From Acidipropionibacterium sp. (GTDB taxonomy: Bacteria; Actinomycetota; Actinomycetes; Propionibacteriales; Propionibacteriaceae): a stretch of DNA of 64,000 nt. Made by a program: the position numbers and the translations under genes. The notes under the pieces are model-generated. The model saw only the letters and a program-made list of their open reading frames with translations. It did not search any database and had not been told where the DNA came from. Of this stretch, positions 52,317 to 63,608 are shown in pieces. Numbering within the stretch: the first letter of the stretch is position 1; each line of letters starts with the position of its first letter. The stretch lies in the NCBI GenBank assembly GCA_022647765.1, contig JALCLH010000004.1, positions 248,001 through 312,000 of the forward strand, given 5' to 3'.

Positions 52317-53098
52317 GAGATCACCCCTGCGAGAATGAGGATCGGCAGCGCGCCGTTGCCGATGACGATGGCCAGTGCGACGAGCAGGCCGGCCACCAGC
52401 CAGATCCTGCGCAGCCGCGGTCCGGTGCCGCCGAAGTCGTTGACGACGTTCCAGATCCCCTGGGCCAGATGCACCCCGATGACCAGCATCATGAGGCTGT
52501 AGAAGATCGCCATCGGCGGCCGCGAAAGGCTGGCCACCAGGTTCTGGTAGGCGTAGACGTCGACCTCGTGGCCGCCGGTCCTCACCGGTTCTCGGTACTG
52601 GGACGACGCCACCCCGGCGCCCAGGGTGAGGTCGAGCAGGTGGACGATGACGAAGGCCAGCAGAAGGAATCCGGACAGCAGCATCGTCCGGGCGCCCCAG
52701 GTGAGACCCCGCATTCCCTGGCGGCGGAACCGGCCGCGGCTGCGGCGTCCCCGGATCCAGATGAGGGTGCCCGCCCAGACGTGGGCCGCCAGACAGGCCA
52801 GCAGGACCAGTCGCAGGATCCACAGCACCCCCTCGTAGGGGATCAGCGGATACAGCAGGGTGCGCAGGAAGGCGGCGTAGGAGTTGTAGTCCTCGGGGCC
52901 CATGAAGGCCTTGAGGTTGCCGATCATGTGCACCAGGACGAACAGCGCGAAGATCGTGCCGGTCGTCGCCATGACGACCTTGAGGGTGACATTCGAGGGA
53001 CGCGCCCTGCGGCGTTGCGGGGCCGCGACGGCGTCCCCGTGCATCTCCGTCGTGCCATTGCCAACAGTTCCGCCGGGCATCCGGTCGGTGACGCTCAT
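52313..53098 (-). CDS. sdhC: Succinate dehydrogenase cytochrome b subunit
   Basis: Membrane anchor of 261 aa with five hydrophobic segments ([101 protein letters not shown]). His residues in helices 1, 2, 3 and 4 (VHMIG, AAHVW, IVHLL, GVHLAQ) are placed to ligate two hemes. This is the single-subunit, type B anchor. The start [10 protein letters not shown] at 53098 is chosen over longer readings, since the residues upstream look non-conserved. It is the first gene of the sdhCAB operon. Confidence 0.94.
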   Translation of the reverse strand: MSVTDRMPGGTVGNGTTEMHGDAVAAPQRRRARPSNVTLKVVMATTGTIFALFVLVHMIGNLKAFMGPEDYNSYAAFLRTLLYPLIPYEGVLWILRLVLLACLAAHVWAGTLIWIRGRRSRGRFRRQGMRGLTWGARTMLLSGFLLLAFVIVHLLDLTLGAGVASSQYREPVRTGGHEVDVYAYQNLVASLSRPPMAIFYSLMMLVIGVHLAQGIWNVVNDFGGTGPRLRRIWLVAGLLVALAIVIGNGALPILILAGVIS

Positions 53099-53202
53099 GG
53101 TTTCACTCCGTTCCGCGCCGGGTCCGACCAATTCTAGGGGACGCCGTGCGGCGCCGGGCGGGATCGGGCCGATCAGCGCCACCCGGCGGGTCTGCGCTGA
53201 AA

Positions 53203-53952
53203 CTAGCGGCCCCTGGCGGGGCCGAGGACCGCGAAGGGATCGGTGACGCGGTAGGCGTCCTCGGTGAACCGCCAGGTGCTCGGCGGCCGGCCGCCCCGGG
53301 AGCCGGGCTCGGCACGGGTCCCGACCCGCTCGATCTGGCCGCGTCGGCGCAGCACCCGGGACAGATTGGTGACGTCGACCTCGTGGCCCAGAACCGCCCG
53401 GTAGATGTCGCGCAGGGCGGCCATGGTGAACTCGCCGGGGGCCAGGGCGAAGGCGATATTGGTGTAGGAGACCTTGCCGCGCAGCCGCTCGGCCCCCTGC
53501 TCGACCACCAGGTGGTGGTCGAAGGCCATCTCGGGCAGGTCTGCGAGGTCCAGCCAGCGCACTCCAGCGGCTCCGGGACTGCTATCAGAGCACGGCACCA
53601 GGCCCAGGTAGGCGGTCGCGATGGTCCGCTCGAAGGGGTCGCGTCCGGGGTCGGAGAAGGTGGCGAGCTGCTCGCGGTGGCGCAGCGATCCCAGTCCGAG
53701 CTGGGCCGACAGGTGCCGGGCCAGGGCCTCCTCCATCGACTCGGAGACCTCGACCGGGCCGCCGGGCAGCGCCCACATCCCGGCGAAGGGCTCATGGTCG
53801 CGGTTCCTGGCCAGCACCTGCAGCCGCGCGCCGCCCCCAAGGGCGCCCTGTGAACCACCGCCGCCGACCCGCAGCACGACGCCGAGCACCTCGTGGCGGT
53901 ACTTGGCCACGCCCCGCTGGTCCCGGAAAGGTGCCCTCATCACGGGTCGCAT
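53203..53952 (-). CDS. nrtR: NrtR: Nudix-domain repressor of NAD biosynthesis
   Basis: Regulator of about 249 aa made of an N-terminal Nudix-like domain ([22 protein letters not shown], with a degenerate Nudix box around [15 protein letters not shown]) and a C-terminal winged helix ([24 protein letters not shown]). The canonical Nudix catalytic Glu residues are not fully kept, as in many NrtR proteins that only sense ADP-ribose. It is divergent from nadABC, with a perfect palindrome between. ADP-ribose binding is expected to release it from DNA. The start could be 53952 or 53940. Confidence 0.93.
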   Translation of the reverse strand: MRPVMRAPFRDQRGVAKYRHEVLGVVLRVGGGGSQGALGGGARLQVLARNRDHEPFAGMWALPGGPVEVSESMEEALARHLSAQLGLGSLRHREQLATFSDPGRDPFERTIATAYLGLVPCSDSSPGAAGVRWLDLADLPEMAFDHHLVVEQGAERLRGKVSYTNIAFALAPGEFTMAALRDIYRAVLGHEVDVTNLSRVLRRRGQIERVGTRAEPGSRGGRPPSTWRFTEDAYRVTDPFAVLGPARGR

Positions 53953-53966
53953 GTTACAGTTCAGAT

Positions 53967-53989
53967 GTTTTCGACTTAGCGTCGAAAAC
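53967..53989. promoter_or_regulatory. Probable NrtR operator
   Basis: GTTTTCGAC and GTCGAAAAC are separated by five bases, a perfect 23-bp dyad in the nrtR-nadA divergent gap. Its size and place match NrtR boxes. Confidence 0.8.
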
Positions 53990-53991
53990 TT

Positions 53992-54008
53992 TCCGACCGA
54001 CAGTCGGA
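53992..54008. promoter_or_regulatory. Second dyad in the nadA leader
   Basis: TCCGAC and GTCGGA are separated by five bases, two bases after the first dyad. It could be an auxiliary NrtR half-site pair or a leader hairpin. Confidence 0.45.
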
Positions 54009-54035
54009 TACCGGTTCTTCCGCATCGGAGGTCAG

Positions 54036-55082
54036 ATGACCACCATCACCCCACCGGCGATCCGCCCCCACGGCGCCCCGGACGCCGCCCGACCCGGCAC
54101 CGCCGCAGACGACCGAGCGGGCTTCGAGGAATGGGCGGAGCAGGTGCGCGAAGCGGCCCGCGCCCAGGACGCCGTCATCCTCGCCCACAACTACCAGGAC
54201 CCCGACATCCAGGACGTCGCGGACCACGTCGGAGACTCGCTGGCGCTGTCGAGGATCGCCGCCGAGGCCGACGCCTCGACCATCGTCTTCGCCGGCGTCC
54301 ACTTCATGGCCGAGACCGCCAAGATCCTGTCCCCCGACAAGCGCGTCCTCATCCCCGACGCGCGGGCCGGCTGCTCGCTTGCCGACTGCATCACCGCCGA
54401 CCAGCTGCGCGAGTGGAAGGCCGAGTACCCGGGCGCGGTGGTGGTGAGCTACGTCAACACCACGGCCGCCGTCAAGGCCGAGACCGATATCTGCTGCACC
54501 TCCTCCAACGCCCTGGAGGTGGTCCGCTCGATCCCCGCCGACACCGAGGTGCTGTTCTGCCCCGACCAGTTCCTCGGCGCCCATGTCCGGCGCACCCTGG
54601 GCCGCGACAACATCCACACCTGGATGGGCGAGTGCCACGTCCACGCCGACATCTCCCCCACCGACCTCATCGACCGGGTGCGCGCCAACCCCGACGCCGA
54701 GCTCTTCGTGCACCCCGAGTGCGGATGCACCACCAGCGCCCTGTGGCTGGCCGGCCGGGGCGAGCTGCCCGCCGAGCGCACCCATGTGCTGTCCACCGGC
54801 GGGATGCTCACCGCCGCCCGCGCCACCACCTCGCAGAAAGTGCTGGTGGCCACCGAGGTCGGGATGCTGCACCAGCTGCGCCACGCCAACCCGGGCGCCG
54901 ACTTCCAGCCGGTCAATCCCGGGGCCATCTGCCCGTTCATGAAGATGACCACCCGCGAGAAGCTGCTGAGCTGCCTGCGCCAGGGCCACGACGAGGTGAC
55001 CGTCGACCCGGCGATCGCGGAGAAGGCGAGACGGGCCGTCGAGCGAATGATCGCCATCGGCAACCCGGGAGGTGGGGAATGA
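54036..55082 (+). CDS. nadA: Quinolinate synthase
   Basis: [4Fe-4S] enzyme of 348 aa that condenses iminoaspartate with dihydroxyacetone phosphate to quinolinate. The N-terminal [23 protein letters not shown] and the cluster cysteines ([30 protein letters not shown]) are visible. The ATG has CGGAGG upstream. Its stop overlaps the nadB start. It is first in a nadA-nadB-nadC operon facing nrtR. Confidence 0.97.
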   Translation: MTTITPPAIRPHGAPDAARPGTAADDRAGFEEWAEQVREAARAQDAVILAHNYQDPDIQDVADHVGDSLALSRIAAEADASTIVFAGVHFMAETAKILSPDKRVLIPDARAGCSLADCITADQLREWKAEYPGAVVVSYVNTTAAVKAETDICCTSSNALEVVRSIPADTEVLFCPDQFLGAHVRRTLGRDNIHTWMGECHVHADISPTDLIDRVRANPDAELFVHPECGCTTSALWLAGRGELPAERTHVLSTGGMLTAARATTSQKVLVATEVGMLHQLRHANPGADFQPVNPGAICPFMKMTTREKLLSCLRQGHDEVTVDPAIAEKARRAVERMIAIGNPGGGE

Positions 55083-56758
55083 TGACCGGAACCCAGATCA
55101 AGACCCCTGTCGCGTCCTGGACGCGCAGCTGCGACGTCGTGGTGGTGGGCACCGGGGCGGCCGGGCTGTCGGCCGCGGTCGCCCTGCAGGCATCCGGCCT
55201 CGAGGTCGCCGTCATCACCCGTGCCGGCGTCTCCGACTCCTCCACCGACTGGGCCCAGGGCGGCCTGGCCGCGGTCTGGTCGCCCGCCGACAGCACCGAG
55301 CTCCACCTGTCCGACACACTGACCGCCGGCGCCGGGCTGTGCGATCGGGACGCCGTCGCAGATCTGGTGGCCAGCGCGCCGGACGCGCTGCGCCGGATCA
55401 TCGGCATGGGCGGCCACTTCGACACCGACGCCGCCGGCGAGATCGACCTCCACCTGGAGGGCGGTCACCACGCCCGCCGCATCCTGCACGCCGGCGGGGA
55501 CCAGTCCGGCCACGAGGTAGAGCGCACCCTGGCCGACGCCCTCACCGCGGCCCCGGGATCGACCGGCCCGCGTCGCTCCTCGAAGTCCGGGCGGCTTCAG
55601 GTGTTCACCGGGACCCGGCTGGTCGACGTCCTCACCGACGCCGCCGGCCGCGCCTGCGGGGTCACCGTTCTGGGCGGCGGCGGGGCCTGCGGACAGATCA
55701 CCGCCCGCGCCGTGCTGCTGGCCACCGGCGGCATCGGCCAGCTGTGGCCGACCACCACCAACCCGCCAGTGGCCACCGGGGATGGCCTGGCCGCCGCGAC
55801 GCGCGCCGGCGCGGTGATCCGGGACGCCGAGTTCATGCAGTTCCACCCGACCATCCTCGTGGTGCCCGAGCGCCACCGGATTCCCGGCGACCGCGGAGTG
55901 CTCATCTCCGAGGCGGTGCGCGGGGAGGGAGCCTTCCTCATCGACCATCGGGGACGCCGGGTGATGGCCGGCGTCCACCCATTGGCCGATCTCGCCCCGC
56001 GAGACGTCGTCTCGGCCGCCGAGCAGGCCCATATGACCGCCACCGGCGAGGACCACCTCTTCCTGGACGCCACGGCCTTCGGCGCGCAGCGCTGGGAGAC
56101 CTCCTTCCCGTCGATCCTGGCGATGTGCCGCCAGCGAGGCGTCGACCCGGTGAGCGAGCCCATCCCGGTGCGCCCGGGAGCGCACTACCACTGCGGCGGG
56201 GTGGCGGCCACCATGACCGGCCGCACCTCGGTGCCCGGACTGTGGGCGGTCGGCGAGGCCGCCTGCACCGGCGTCCAGGGGGCCAACCGGCTGGCCTCCA
56301 ACTCGCTCACCGAGGCCCTGGTGATGGGCGAGCGGGCCGCCCGGGAGCTGGCCTCCGGGCTCGGTTCGGCGCCCCGGCCGGGTACTGCGGTCGATCGGTC
56401 CGAGAGCGGTTTGATCGACGGCTCCGGGATCGAGGCCATCCGGCGCGCGATGTCGCGCCACGTCTCGGTGATGCGGGAGGCCTCCGGCCTGGCCGAGGCG
56501 CTCGGCGTCCTCGACCGGCTGGCCGGGACAGATCGTCTCGACGACGCCGCGCTGTCGGCCACCAATCTCGCCCTGGCGGGCCGTCTGGTGGCCGGGGCGG
56601 CGGCGATGCGCACCGAGTCGCGCGGCTGCCACCGGCGCAGCGACTTCCCCGAGCGGGACGCCGCCTGGCTGCTCCACATCGACGCGCGGACGGACTCCCG
56701 CGGCCGGATCATCCTCAGCCGCACCGATCAGGTGCGCCAGTCCCAGGAGGCCGCATGA
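55079..56758 (+). CDS. nadB: L-aspartate oxidase
   Basis: FAD enzyme of about 559 aa that oxidises aspartate to iminoaspartate for NadA. The FAD motif is [16 protein letters not shown]. Family residues lie in [39 protein letters not shown] and [21 protein letters not shown] codons at 55079 and 55082 both overlap the nadA stop. The C-terminus overlaps nadC. Confidence 0.96.
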   Translation: MMTGTQIKTPVASWTRSCDVVVVGTGAAGLSAAVALQASGLEVAVITRAGVSDSSTDWAQGGLAAVWSPADSTELHLSDTLTAGAGLCDRDAVADLVASAPDALRRIIGMGGHFDTDAAGEIDLHLEGGHHARRILHAGGDQSGHEVERTLADALTAAPGSTGPRRSSKSGRLQVFTGTRLVDVLTDAAGRACGVTVLGGGGACGQITARAVLLATGGIGQLWPTTTNPPVATGDGLAAATRAGAVIRDAEFMQFHPTILVVPERHRIPGDRGVLISEAVRGEGAFLIDHRGRRVMAGVHPLADLAPRDVVSAAEQAHMTATGEDHLFLDATAFGAQRWETSFPSILAMCRQRGVDPVSEPIPVRPGAHYHCGGVAATMTGRTSVPGLWAVGEAACTGVQGANRLASNSLTEALVMGERAARELASGLGSAPRPGTAVDRSESGLIDGSGIEAIRRAMSRHVSVMREASGLAEALGVLDRLAGTDRLDDAALSATNLALAGRLVAGAAAMRTESRGCHRRSDFPERDAAWLLHIDARTDSRGRIILSRTDQVRQSQEAA

Positions 56759-57699
56759 CCGCCACATCCCCCGATATCGCCTCGACTCCCACCGCCGCGG
56801 ACCCTGCTGCGGTGCTTCCCGCCGACCTGCTCGACCGCCTCGCGCGGGCCGGGCTGGACGCCGATCTCGTCATCGACATCGCCGGGCGCACCCTGGACGA
56901 GGACCTGTCCTGGGGGCCCGACGTCACCACCGGCGCCCTCTTCGGAGCCGATGAGCGCGGCCGGGCGCGCGTCGTCTCCCGGGCCGCCGGATGCCTGGCC
57001 GGGATGCCGGTGGCCGCCGCCGTGGCGCACCTGTTGGGGTCCCGGAACGGGGACGGCGTCTCGACCGAGATCCTGATGAGCGACGGGCTGCGGGTCCGTC
57101 CCGGGGACGCCGTGCTGGAGGTCGAGGCGCCACTGCGCACCCTGCTGACCGCCGAGCGCACCATGCTCAACCTGGCCGGCCAGCTGTCGGGGGTGGCCAC
57201 CGCGACCGCCGCCTGGGCCGACGCCCTGGCCGGATCGGGGACCCGGGTGCGCGACACCCGCAAGACCGTTCCCGGCCTGCGGGTGCTGCAGAAGTACGCG
57301 GTGCGCTGCGGCGGCGGGGTCAACCACCGGATGGGGCTGGGCGACGCCGCGCTCATCAAGGACAACCACATCGCGGCCGCCGGGTCGGTGACCGCGGCCC
57401 TGGCGGTGGTCCGGGCCCATGCCCCGGGCGTGACCTGCGAGGTCGAGTGCGACACCCTCGACCAGGTCCGCGAGGCGGTCGCCGCTGGGGCCCGGCTGGT
57501 CCTGCTGGACAATATGGAGCCCGAGCTCATGACCCGGGCGGTGGCGATCGCCCGGCCGGCCGGGGTGATGACCGAGGCCTCCGGCGGTCTGACCCTGGCC
57601 GACGCCTCCGCGGTCGCGGCGACCGGCGTCGACTATGTCGCGGTGGGGGCGCTCACCCACTCGGCCCCGGTGCTGGACCTGGGGCTGGACATGGTCTGA
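56755..57699 (+). CDS. nadC: Nicotinate-nucleotide pyrophosphorylase (quinolinate phosphoribosyltransferase)
   Basis: Enzyme of 314 aa that converts quinolinate and PRPP to nicotinate mononucleotide. Motifs are DLSWGPDVTTGALF at the N-terminus, TAERTMLNLAGQLSGVAT, RDTRKTVPGLRVLQKYAVRC, then HRMGLGDAALIKDNH and the C-terminal EASGGLTLADASAVAATGVDYVAVGALTH. The ATG overlaps the nadB stop. It is last in the operon; glyS is convergent and begins 27 bp away. Confidence 0.97.
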   Translation: MTATSPDIASTPTAADPAAVLPADLLDRLARAGLDADLVIDIAGRTLDEDLSWGPDVTTGALFGADERGRARVVSRAAGCLAGMPVAAAVAHLLGSRNGDGVSTEILMSDGLRVRPGDAVLEVEAPLRTLLTAERTMLNLAGQLSGVATATAAWADALAGSGTRVRDTRKTVPGLRVLQKYAVRCGGGVNHRMGLGDAALIKDNHIAAAGSVTAALAVVRAHAPGVTCEVECDTLDQVREAVAAGARLVLLDNMEPELMTRAVAIARPAGVMTEASGGLTLADASAVAATGVDYVAVGALTHSAPVLDLGLDMV

Positions 57700-57726
57700 G
57701 TCACAGCCCCAGCAGTCCCAGCAGCC

Positions 57727-59108
<1,382 letters not shown>

Positions 59109-59329
59109 GACCGTCCCTTTCTTCCAAGTCCTCATTGGAGTGGGCGCCAGGATGGCGTCCACGCAAGTTCCCACACTACCGTTCGGGGACGCCGGTCTCC
59201 CACCCCTGGCCTCCCACCGCCCCTCCTCCGCAGAGTGAAATTCTGGGACTGCGCGGCGCGAGCGCGCTACATTGACGGTGTTCTGAAGTAGTGACGTTGT
59301 TCCCGGTGTTCCGATTGAGGTGATGACCC

Positions 59330-59743
59330 GTGCCCAGCCCGGAGTCGAGTCCGGTGAAGCGCATCACCCGGCAGCGCATCGCGATCAACGAGCTGTTCGA
59401 CGACGAGAGCGCCTTCCTCACCGCCCAGCAGGTGCACGACGAGCTGCGCGACCGCGGGGTGAAGGTCGGCCTGGCCACCGTCTACCGCAATCTTCAGGCG
59501 ATGGGCGACGAGGGCCAGCTGGACGCCATCCGCGCCGAGGACGGCGAGATGGCCTACCGGCGCTGCTCGACCGACCACCACCACCATCTGGTGTGCCGCC
59601 AGTGCGGCAAGGTGGTCGAGATCGGCGAGGACAGGACGATCGAGAACTGGGCCGCTGCCGTGGCCGCGAAGCACGGATTCAGCCACACCGGTCACGAGCT
59701 GGAGCTGTTCGGCCTGTGCGCCGACTGCTCGGCGAAGAACTGA
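59330..59743 (+). CDS. zur: Fur-family zinc uptake regulator (Zur/FurB-like)
   Basis: Repressor of 137 aa. The N-terminal winged helix is visible in [27 protein letters not shown]. The metal-binding core has [22 protein letters not shown] and C-terminal [11 protein letters not shown], giving the two C-x2-C pairs for structural zinc. Placement beside glyS matches the actinobacterial glyS-zur neighbourhood, which favours Zur over Fur. The start is GTG at 59330. A likely target is the AT-rich dyad at 19983 before the ABC importer. Confidence 0.9.
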   Translation: MPSPESSPVKRITRQRIAINELFDDESAFLTAQQVHDELRDRGVKVGLATVYRNLQAMGDEGQLDAIRAEDGEMAYRRCSTDHHHHLVCRQCGKVVEIGEDRTIENWAAAVAAKHGFSHTGHELELFGLCADCSAKN

Positions 59744-60132
59744 GGCCGCTTCAAGGGATCTGCCTCAACTCGGTACCGCTGATCGGGCACCAACACAGGC
59801 TGGGCGGAATTCTCCCCCGCCCTAGTCACGCCACCAGGACAGCTTGGGCAGAATCCTCCCCGGCCACTGCTCATCCCACAAGGAGCGCTTGGGCAGAGCT
59901 CTCCCCGGAACTCGGGGCCCCGGTTCGGGCGACCGTCACTCCGGTGATCTCCTCGGGCAGCTGGGAACAGGGCCAGAGCTGGAACTGAGCTGGGGTGGGG
60001 GATGGGATGAGGGATCGGATGGTCCCGATCACTCCCGATAGGGCGTGTTTCGGCCCAGGCGAGCGCAGGTCTGCGGCGTGTCGGGAGTAATCGGGACCGG
60101 CCACCTCACGCACAGCTCTGCATCACTACTGC
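59744..60132. repeat. Decayed tandem array copying the 3' end of the adjacent DUF222 gene
   Basis: Units of about 45 bp recur at about 59790, 59827 and 59872, with two more inside the 3' end of the DUF222 gene (60133-60213). Each carries a variant of TTGGGCRGARYYCTCCCCGG. Read on the minus strand, each encodes Gly-Glu-(Asn/Asp/Ser)-Ser-Ala-Gln followed by hydrophobic residues, the same peptide as the DUF222 tail. The rest of the gap holds the long palindrome at 60021. Confidence 0.75.
60021..60098. repeat. Long intergenic palindromic repeat, copy 2
   Basis: A 78-bp unit bounded by GGTCCCGATCACTCCCGA and TCGGGAGTAATCGGGACC. It is the inverted, diverged counterpart of 49543-49619. It lies between the convergent zur and DUF222 genes, where a bidirectional terminator would be useful. 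Confidence 0.85.
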
Positions 60133-61632
60133 TCACGCCACCAGGGCAGTTTGGGCGGAGTTCTCCCCGGGGCCTGGGTTCGCCATCCGGGCGGAGTCCT
60201 CTCCCAGGCTCACGGTGCCTGTTCTGCCAGCGGCTGGCTCGACCGAGGATTGTGGCAGGTGTTTCTTGAGTCGCTCCGGTGGGACCATCCGGGGTATTTT
60301 TGTGCCAGGATCGACGACGATCCGCCACTGGTCCCTCGAATGATATCTATCGGGTTCCACCAAGGCGTGGTGATGGCGGCACAGCAAGGCAAGATTTTCC
60401 AGAGAAGTCGGGCCTTCATCCCACCAGGGAATAATATGGTGGGCTTGGCACAAATTCGCCGGAACCGTGCAGTCAGGGAAGATGCAACCGCCGTCCCGCA
60501 ATTCCAATGCTCGCCGAATCGCGCCGGTGACCAGGCGGCGTTCCTGGCCCATATCCATCACTTGGGATTCACCGCCCAGCACCACGGGGAGAATCCCGGC
60601 ATCGCAGCACATCCGCCGCAGCGATCCGGCATCCACGGGAATCTCCCCGGTGGCACCATGAACGACACCAGCGGCGATCTTTCCCTCGAGCGCGTCGTGG
60701 AGGTCCTGGTAGTTCAGCGTGACGACGAGTCTCGGTGCCTGACCGCCCGCACTGGGAACCTTGTCGAGGCTGGCCAGTAGCCCGACCATGTCGATCAGGG
60801 CGTCGGCCATCCGCTGCGCCGTCGACCGGGCCTCCCGATTCTCCAACGCAAGGCGGGCGGTCAGGTACTGAGAGTCCGTGATGTCCCCCTCGGCACGCCG
60901 GGTTCTCAACGCTTGGGCCTCGTCGCGTTCGGCGCGGCGGCCTTTCTCCCCGAAGGCCTGCAGGGTGCCGATGACCTGTTGGGCTTCCAGGTCGGGCAGT
61001 TGTCCGGAGAACCAGGTGGAGCCCTCGCCGTCGGAACCCCACACCAGCCGTCGGCCTTTGACGGCACGGCTTCGTTGCGCGGCCAGCCGGGCGGCCTCAT
61101 CACCGGGTGAAGGTGCCGCTTCCGGGGCGACCTCTTGGAGAATCTGCTGCGCGGCTTTGCGGAGTTGTCCGGGCGGTGTGTTCGCCGCCCGGTCCAGAAA
61201 CAATCCGGCTGCCCGATCGACCTGCTCGCCGCTCAACTGTCCTTGGGGCAGTTTGCCCAACTCTTCACCGATGGCCGTCGCATGATCCGGGGACACATCT
61301 CCGGCCAGGGCTGCGTCGCGCACATCCGGGTGGTGGGCGAGTTTGGAGGCGCGTTTCACAACCCCGATTCCCTGACTCGGCGTCCGCCCCTCTGCGGCGG
61401 CCAGGAAATCACCGAGTGGCGTCCCGGTCGTGTGCTCGGTCGCATTCGCCCTGAAGGCCGCATCGGTGACCACCGCAGCCCCGGCGATCATGCGGTCGGA
61501 GATAGCGCGCATCTCCGTCATGGTGTCGACGATGTCCACATCGGACATGGCGGACAGGACTGTGTAGTCCAGGCCGTCGAGCTGTTCTCTGATGGCCTGG
61601 AGTCGTGTCCGGAATCCCGATACGGCGTCCAT
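60133..61632 (-). CDS. DUF222/HNH endonuclease-domain protein with repetitive C-terminal tail
   Basis: Protein of 499 aa. The N-terminal helical DUF222 part includes SDRMIAGAAVVTDAAFRAN and VVKRASKLAHHPDVRDAALAGDV. The C-terminal HNH domain is complete: GGCIFPDCTVPANLCQAHHIIPW, then NLALLCRHHHALVE, giving the C-x4-C, H-H and H-H-H ligands. The last 25 residues contain GEDSARMA and GENSAQTALVA, encoded by units of the tandem array that continues past the stop. It is a fuller HNH than the relative at 42190. It sits between zur and recO, interrupting a conserved actinobacterial block. Confidence 0.92.
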   Translation of the reverse strand: MDAVSGFRTRLQAIREQLDGLDYTVLSAMSDVDIVDTMTEMRAISDRMIAGAAVVTDAAFRANATEHTTGTPLGDFLAAAEGRTPSQGIGVVKRASKLAHHPDVRDAALAGDVSPDHATAIGEELGKLPQGQLSGEQVDRAAGLFLDRAANTPPGQLRKAAQQILQEVAPEAAPSPGDEAARLAAQRSRAVKGRRLVWGSDGEGSTWFSGQLPDLEAQQVIGTLQAFGEKGRRAERDEAQALRTRRAEGDITDSQYLTARLALENREARSTAQRMADALIDMVGLLASLDKVPSAGGQAPRLVVTLNYQDLHDALEGKIAAGVVHGATGEIPVDAGSLRRMCCDAGILPVVLGGESQVMDMGQERRLVTGAIRRALELRDGGCIFPDCTVPANLCQAHHIIPWWDEGPTSLENLALLCRHHHALVEPDRYHSRDQWRIVVDPGTKIPRMVPPERLKKHLPQSSVEPAAGRTGTVSLGEDSARMANPGPGENSAQTALVA

Positions 61633-61936
61633 GTGAAAAGACTACGCGACGTGAGCACCGGATGCAAGGCTTCAACACAACTATTTTCTGCAAATTCACA
61701 CCAGTGAACAGGATGAATATCCCGCTATTCCAGTCAACCGATCGACCCTAGCAGAAGGCACCGACAGTTCTGTGATCCCAGATATTCCCTGTGATTAGTC
61801 CGTGTGTTAACCGTGTCTTGCTTGTAAAGCATCTGAGCACCACTCGCCGGGTGCAACGGTCGAGAGTGCCGCCGGACGGTGGATGCGATCGGCTACCAGT
61901 CGGGCAGCTCACTCTGTCTACGTGGATGGCGTCGAC
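61633..61936. other. AT-richer gap upstream of the DUF222 gene
   Basis: About 300 bp, clearly richer in A and T than the surroundings. It should hold the DUF222 promoter and the end of the recO transcript. No repeat, RNA family or coding frame is convincing. Confidence 0.5.
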
Positions 61937-62684
61937 TCAGTCCTGACGATCCATCAGGGGAAGAGAGCGCAGACCTCGCTCCATATGCCAGGAGACGAAA
62001 GCCGAGATGAGCCCGGCGGCCTCCCGGATCCGCACCGGCGGCACCGTTCTGGTGGTCTGCCAGTCCCCGGCCAGCAGCGCGGCCATGTACTCGATGGTCT
62101 CCGGGTTGGGGTGCGGGGTGCCCGGCGGCTGGCAGTTCGCGCAGACCACCCCGCCCAGACTCGGTGAGAACCCGGGATGGGGGCCCGGCGTCCCGCATTT
62201 GACGCAGTCGGCCAGATCGGGCGCGTAACCGGCCACCGACAAGGAGCGCAACAGATAGGAGTCCAGCACCATGGTGGCCGGCCGCGGACCGTCCGGCGTG
62301 CCCCTCCCCCAGGGTGCGCAGCGCCCCGGCGAGCAGCCGGTACTGGGTCGGGGCGGGCTCCTTCTCGATCGGAACCAGGTGGTCTGCGGTCTCCACCATC
62401 ACCTCGGCGGCGGTGAACAGCGGATAGTTCAGCCTCAGCGGCGCCGAGTAGGAGCGCAGCGTCTCCACCTGGACCACGACGTCCAGGTTCCGGCCCTCCG
62501 CCAGCTGGATGTCCACCCGGTTGAACGGGTCGAGCCGGCCGCCGAACTTGCTGGACGTGCGCCGGATGCCGCGCGCCACCGCCCGCACCTTGCCGTGGTC
62601 GCGGGTCAGCATGCTGATGATCCGGTCGGCCTCACCGAGCTTGTAGGTCCGCAGCACGACGGCGCGGTCTCGGTAGGTGGGCAT
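61937..62684 (-). CDS. recO: DNA repair protein RecO, one frameshift
   Basis: Recombination mediator of about 248 aa that loads RecA with RecR. The N-terminal OB fold [22 protein letters not shown] and the helical part ending [13 protein letters not shown] are in one frame. The zinc-finger C-terminus ([13 protein letters not shown], then GVVCANC) is in the next. The switch lies in the C runs 62301-62304/62306-62310; removing one base gives [21 protein letters not shown]. The start at 62684 is the conserved MPTYRD. It is divergent from uppS. Confidence 0.93.
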
Positions 62685-62710
62685 GCCCCCATTGTTGCTC
62701 AACTAGTAGC

Positions 62711-63574
62711 GTGACGGTCATGGCCGCCAGCACCCATCCACGCCCGCCGAAGCGGGGTCCGCGTCCGCATCCCTCCGGTGCCAGGCCTCCCCAGCTGCCC
62801 GCCGCGCTGCTCCCCCGCCATGTCGCCATCGTGATGGACGGCAACGGCCGCTGGGCCCGGCAGCGCGGTCTCAAGCGCACCGACGGCCACGAGCGCGGCG
62901 AGGCGGCGCTGATGGACGTCATCGAGGGCGCCGTCGAGATGGGCATCCCGTACCTGTCCGCCTACGCCTTCTCCACCGAGAACTGGCGGCGCTCCCCCCA
63001 GGAGGTGCGCTGGCTGATGGGATTCAACCGGGACGTCCTGCACCGGCGCCGCGACGAGCTCGACTCCCTGGGGGTCAAGGTCCGATGGGCGGGACGCCGT
63101 CCCAAATTGTGGCGCTCGGTGATCAAGGAGCTCGAGGAGATCGAGGACCAGAGCGCCGACAACACCGTCCTCACCCTGCAGTTCTGCGTCAACTACGGCG
63201 GCCGCGCCGAGATCGTCGATGCCGTCCGGGACATCGCCCACCAGGTCGCCGAGGGCCGGATGGATCCCGATCACATCACCGAGAAGACCTTCCGCACCCA
63301 CCTCGACGAGCCCGAGGTCCCCGACGTCGACCTGTTCTGGCGCTCCTCGGGCGAGCAGCGCACCTCGAACTTCCTGATCTGGCAGTCCGCCTACGCCGAG
63401 ATGGTGTTCTCAGACGTGCTGTGGCCCGACGTGGACCGGCGCGACTTCTGGGCCGCCGTGATGGAGTACGCCAAGCGCGATCGCCGGTTCGGCGGCGCGG
63501 TGGCCAGTGAGCCGGTCCCAGCTCCGGCCCGGCAGGAGCCCGATCCCGCGACGCCCGAGGCGGATCACGGGTAG
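62711..63574 (+). CDS. uppS: Isoprenyl (undecaprenyl/decaprenyl) diphosphate synthase
   Basis: Cis-prenyltransferase of 284-287 aa that makes the lipid carrier for peptidoglycan and other surface polymers. Signature residues are [18 protein letters not shown] with the catalytic Asp, [23 protein letters not shown] and the C-terminal [27 protein letters not shown] at 62711 and an ATG at 62720 are both possible starts. recO-uppS adjacency is common in actinobacteria. The 3' end runs into 15-bp repeats. Confidence 0.95.
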   Translation: MTVMAASTHPRPPKRGPRPHPSGARPPQLPAALLPRHVAIVMDGNGRWARQRGLKRTDGHERGEAALMDVIEGAVEMGIPYLSAYAFSTENWRRSPQEVRWLMGFNRDVLHRRRDELDSLGVKVRWAGRRPKLWRSVIKELEEIEDQSADNTVLTLQFCVNYGGRAEIVDAVRDIAHQVAEGRMDPDHITEKTFRTHLDEPEVPDVDLFWRSSGEQRTSNFLIWQSAYAEMVFSDVLWPDVDRRDFWAAVMEYAKRDRRFGGAVASEPVPAPARQEPDPATPEADHG

Positions 63575-63608
63575 CAGCATCGCGGGTAGGAGCATCACGG
63601 GTAGGAGC
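63566..63608. repeat. Three tandem 15-bp units after uppS
   Basis: CACGGGTAGCAGCAT, CGCGGGTAGGAGCAT and CACGGGTAGGAGCGC follow one another, covering the uppS stop and the stop of the convergent gene. Replication slippage between convergent genes is the likely origin. Confidence 0.7.

Noticed and set aside
51003-52502. Plus-strand open frame opposite sdhA
   Set aside because: Antisense to the FAD-binding subunit; no start signal or motif.
54449-56767. Minus-strand open frame opposite nadA/nadB
   Set aside because: Gly/Arg/His-rich, antisense to two conserved enzymes with continuous frames.
59790-60213. CRISPR array
   Set aside because: Units are diverged, lack uniform spacers and encode the tail peptide of the adjacent gene; no cas genes in the window.
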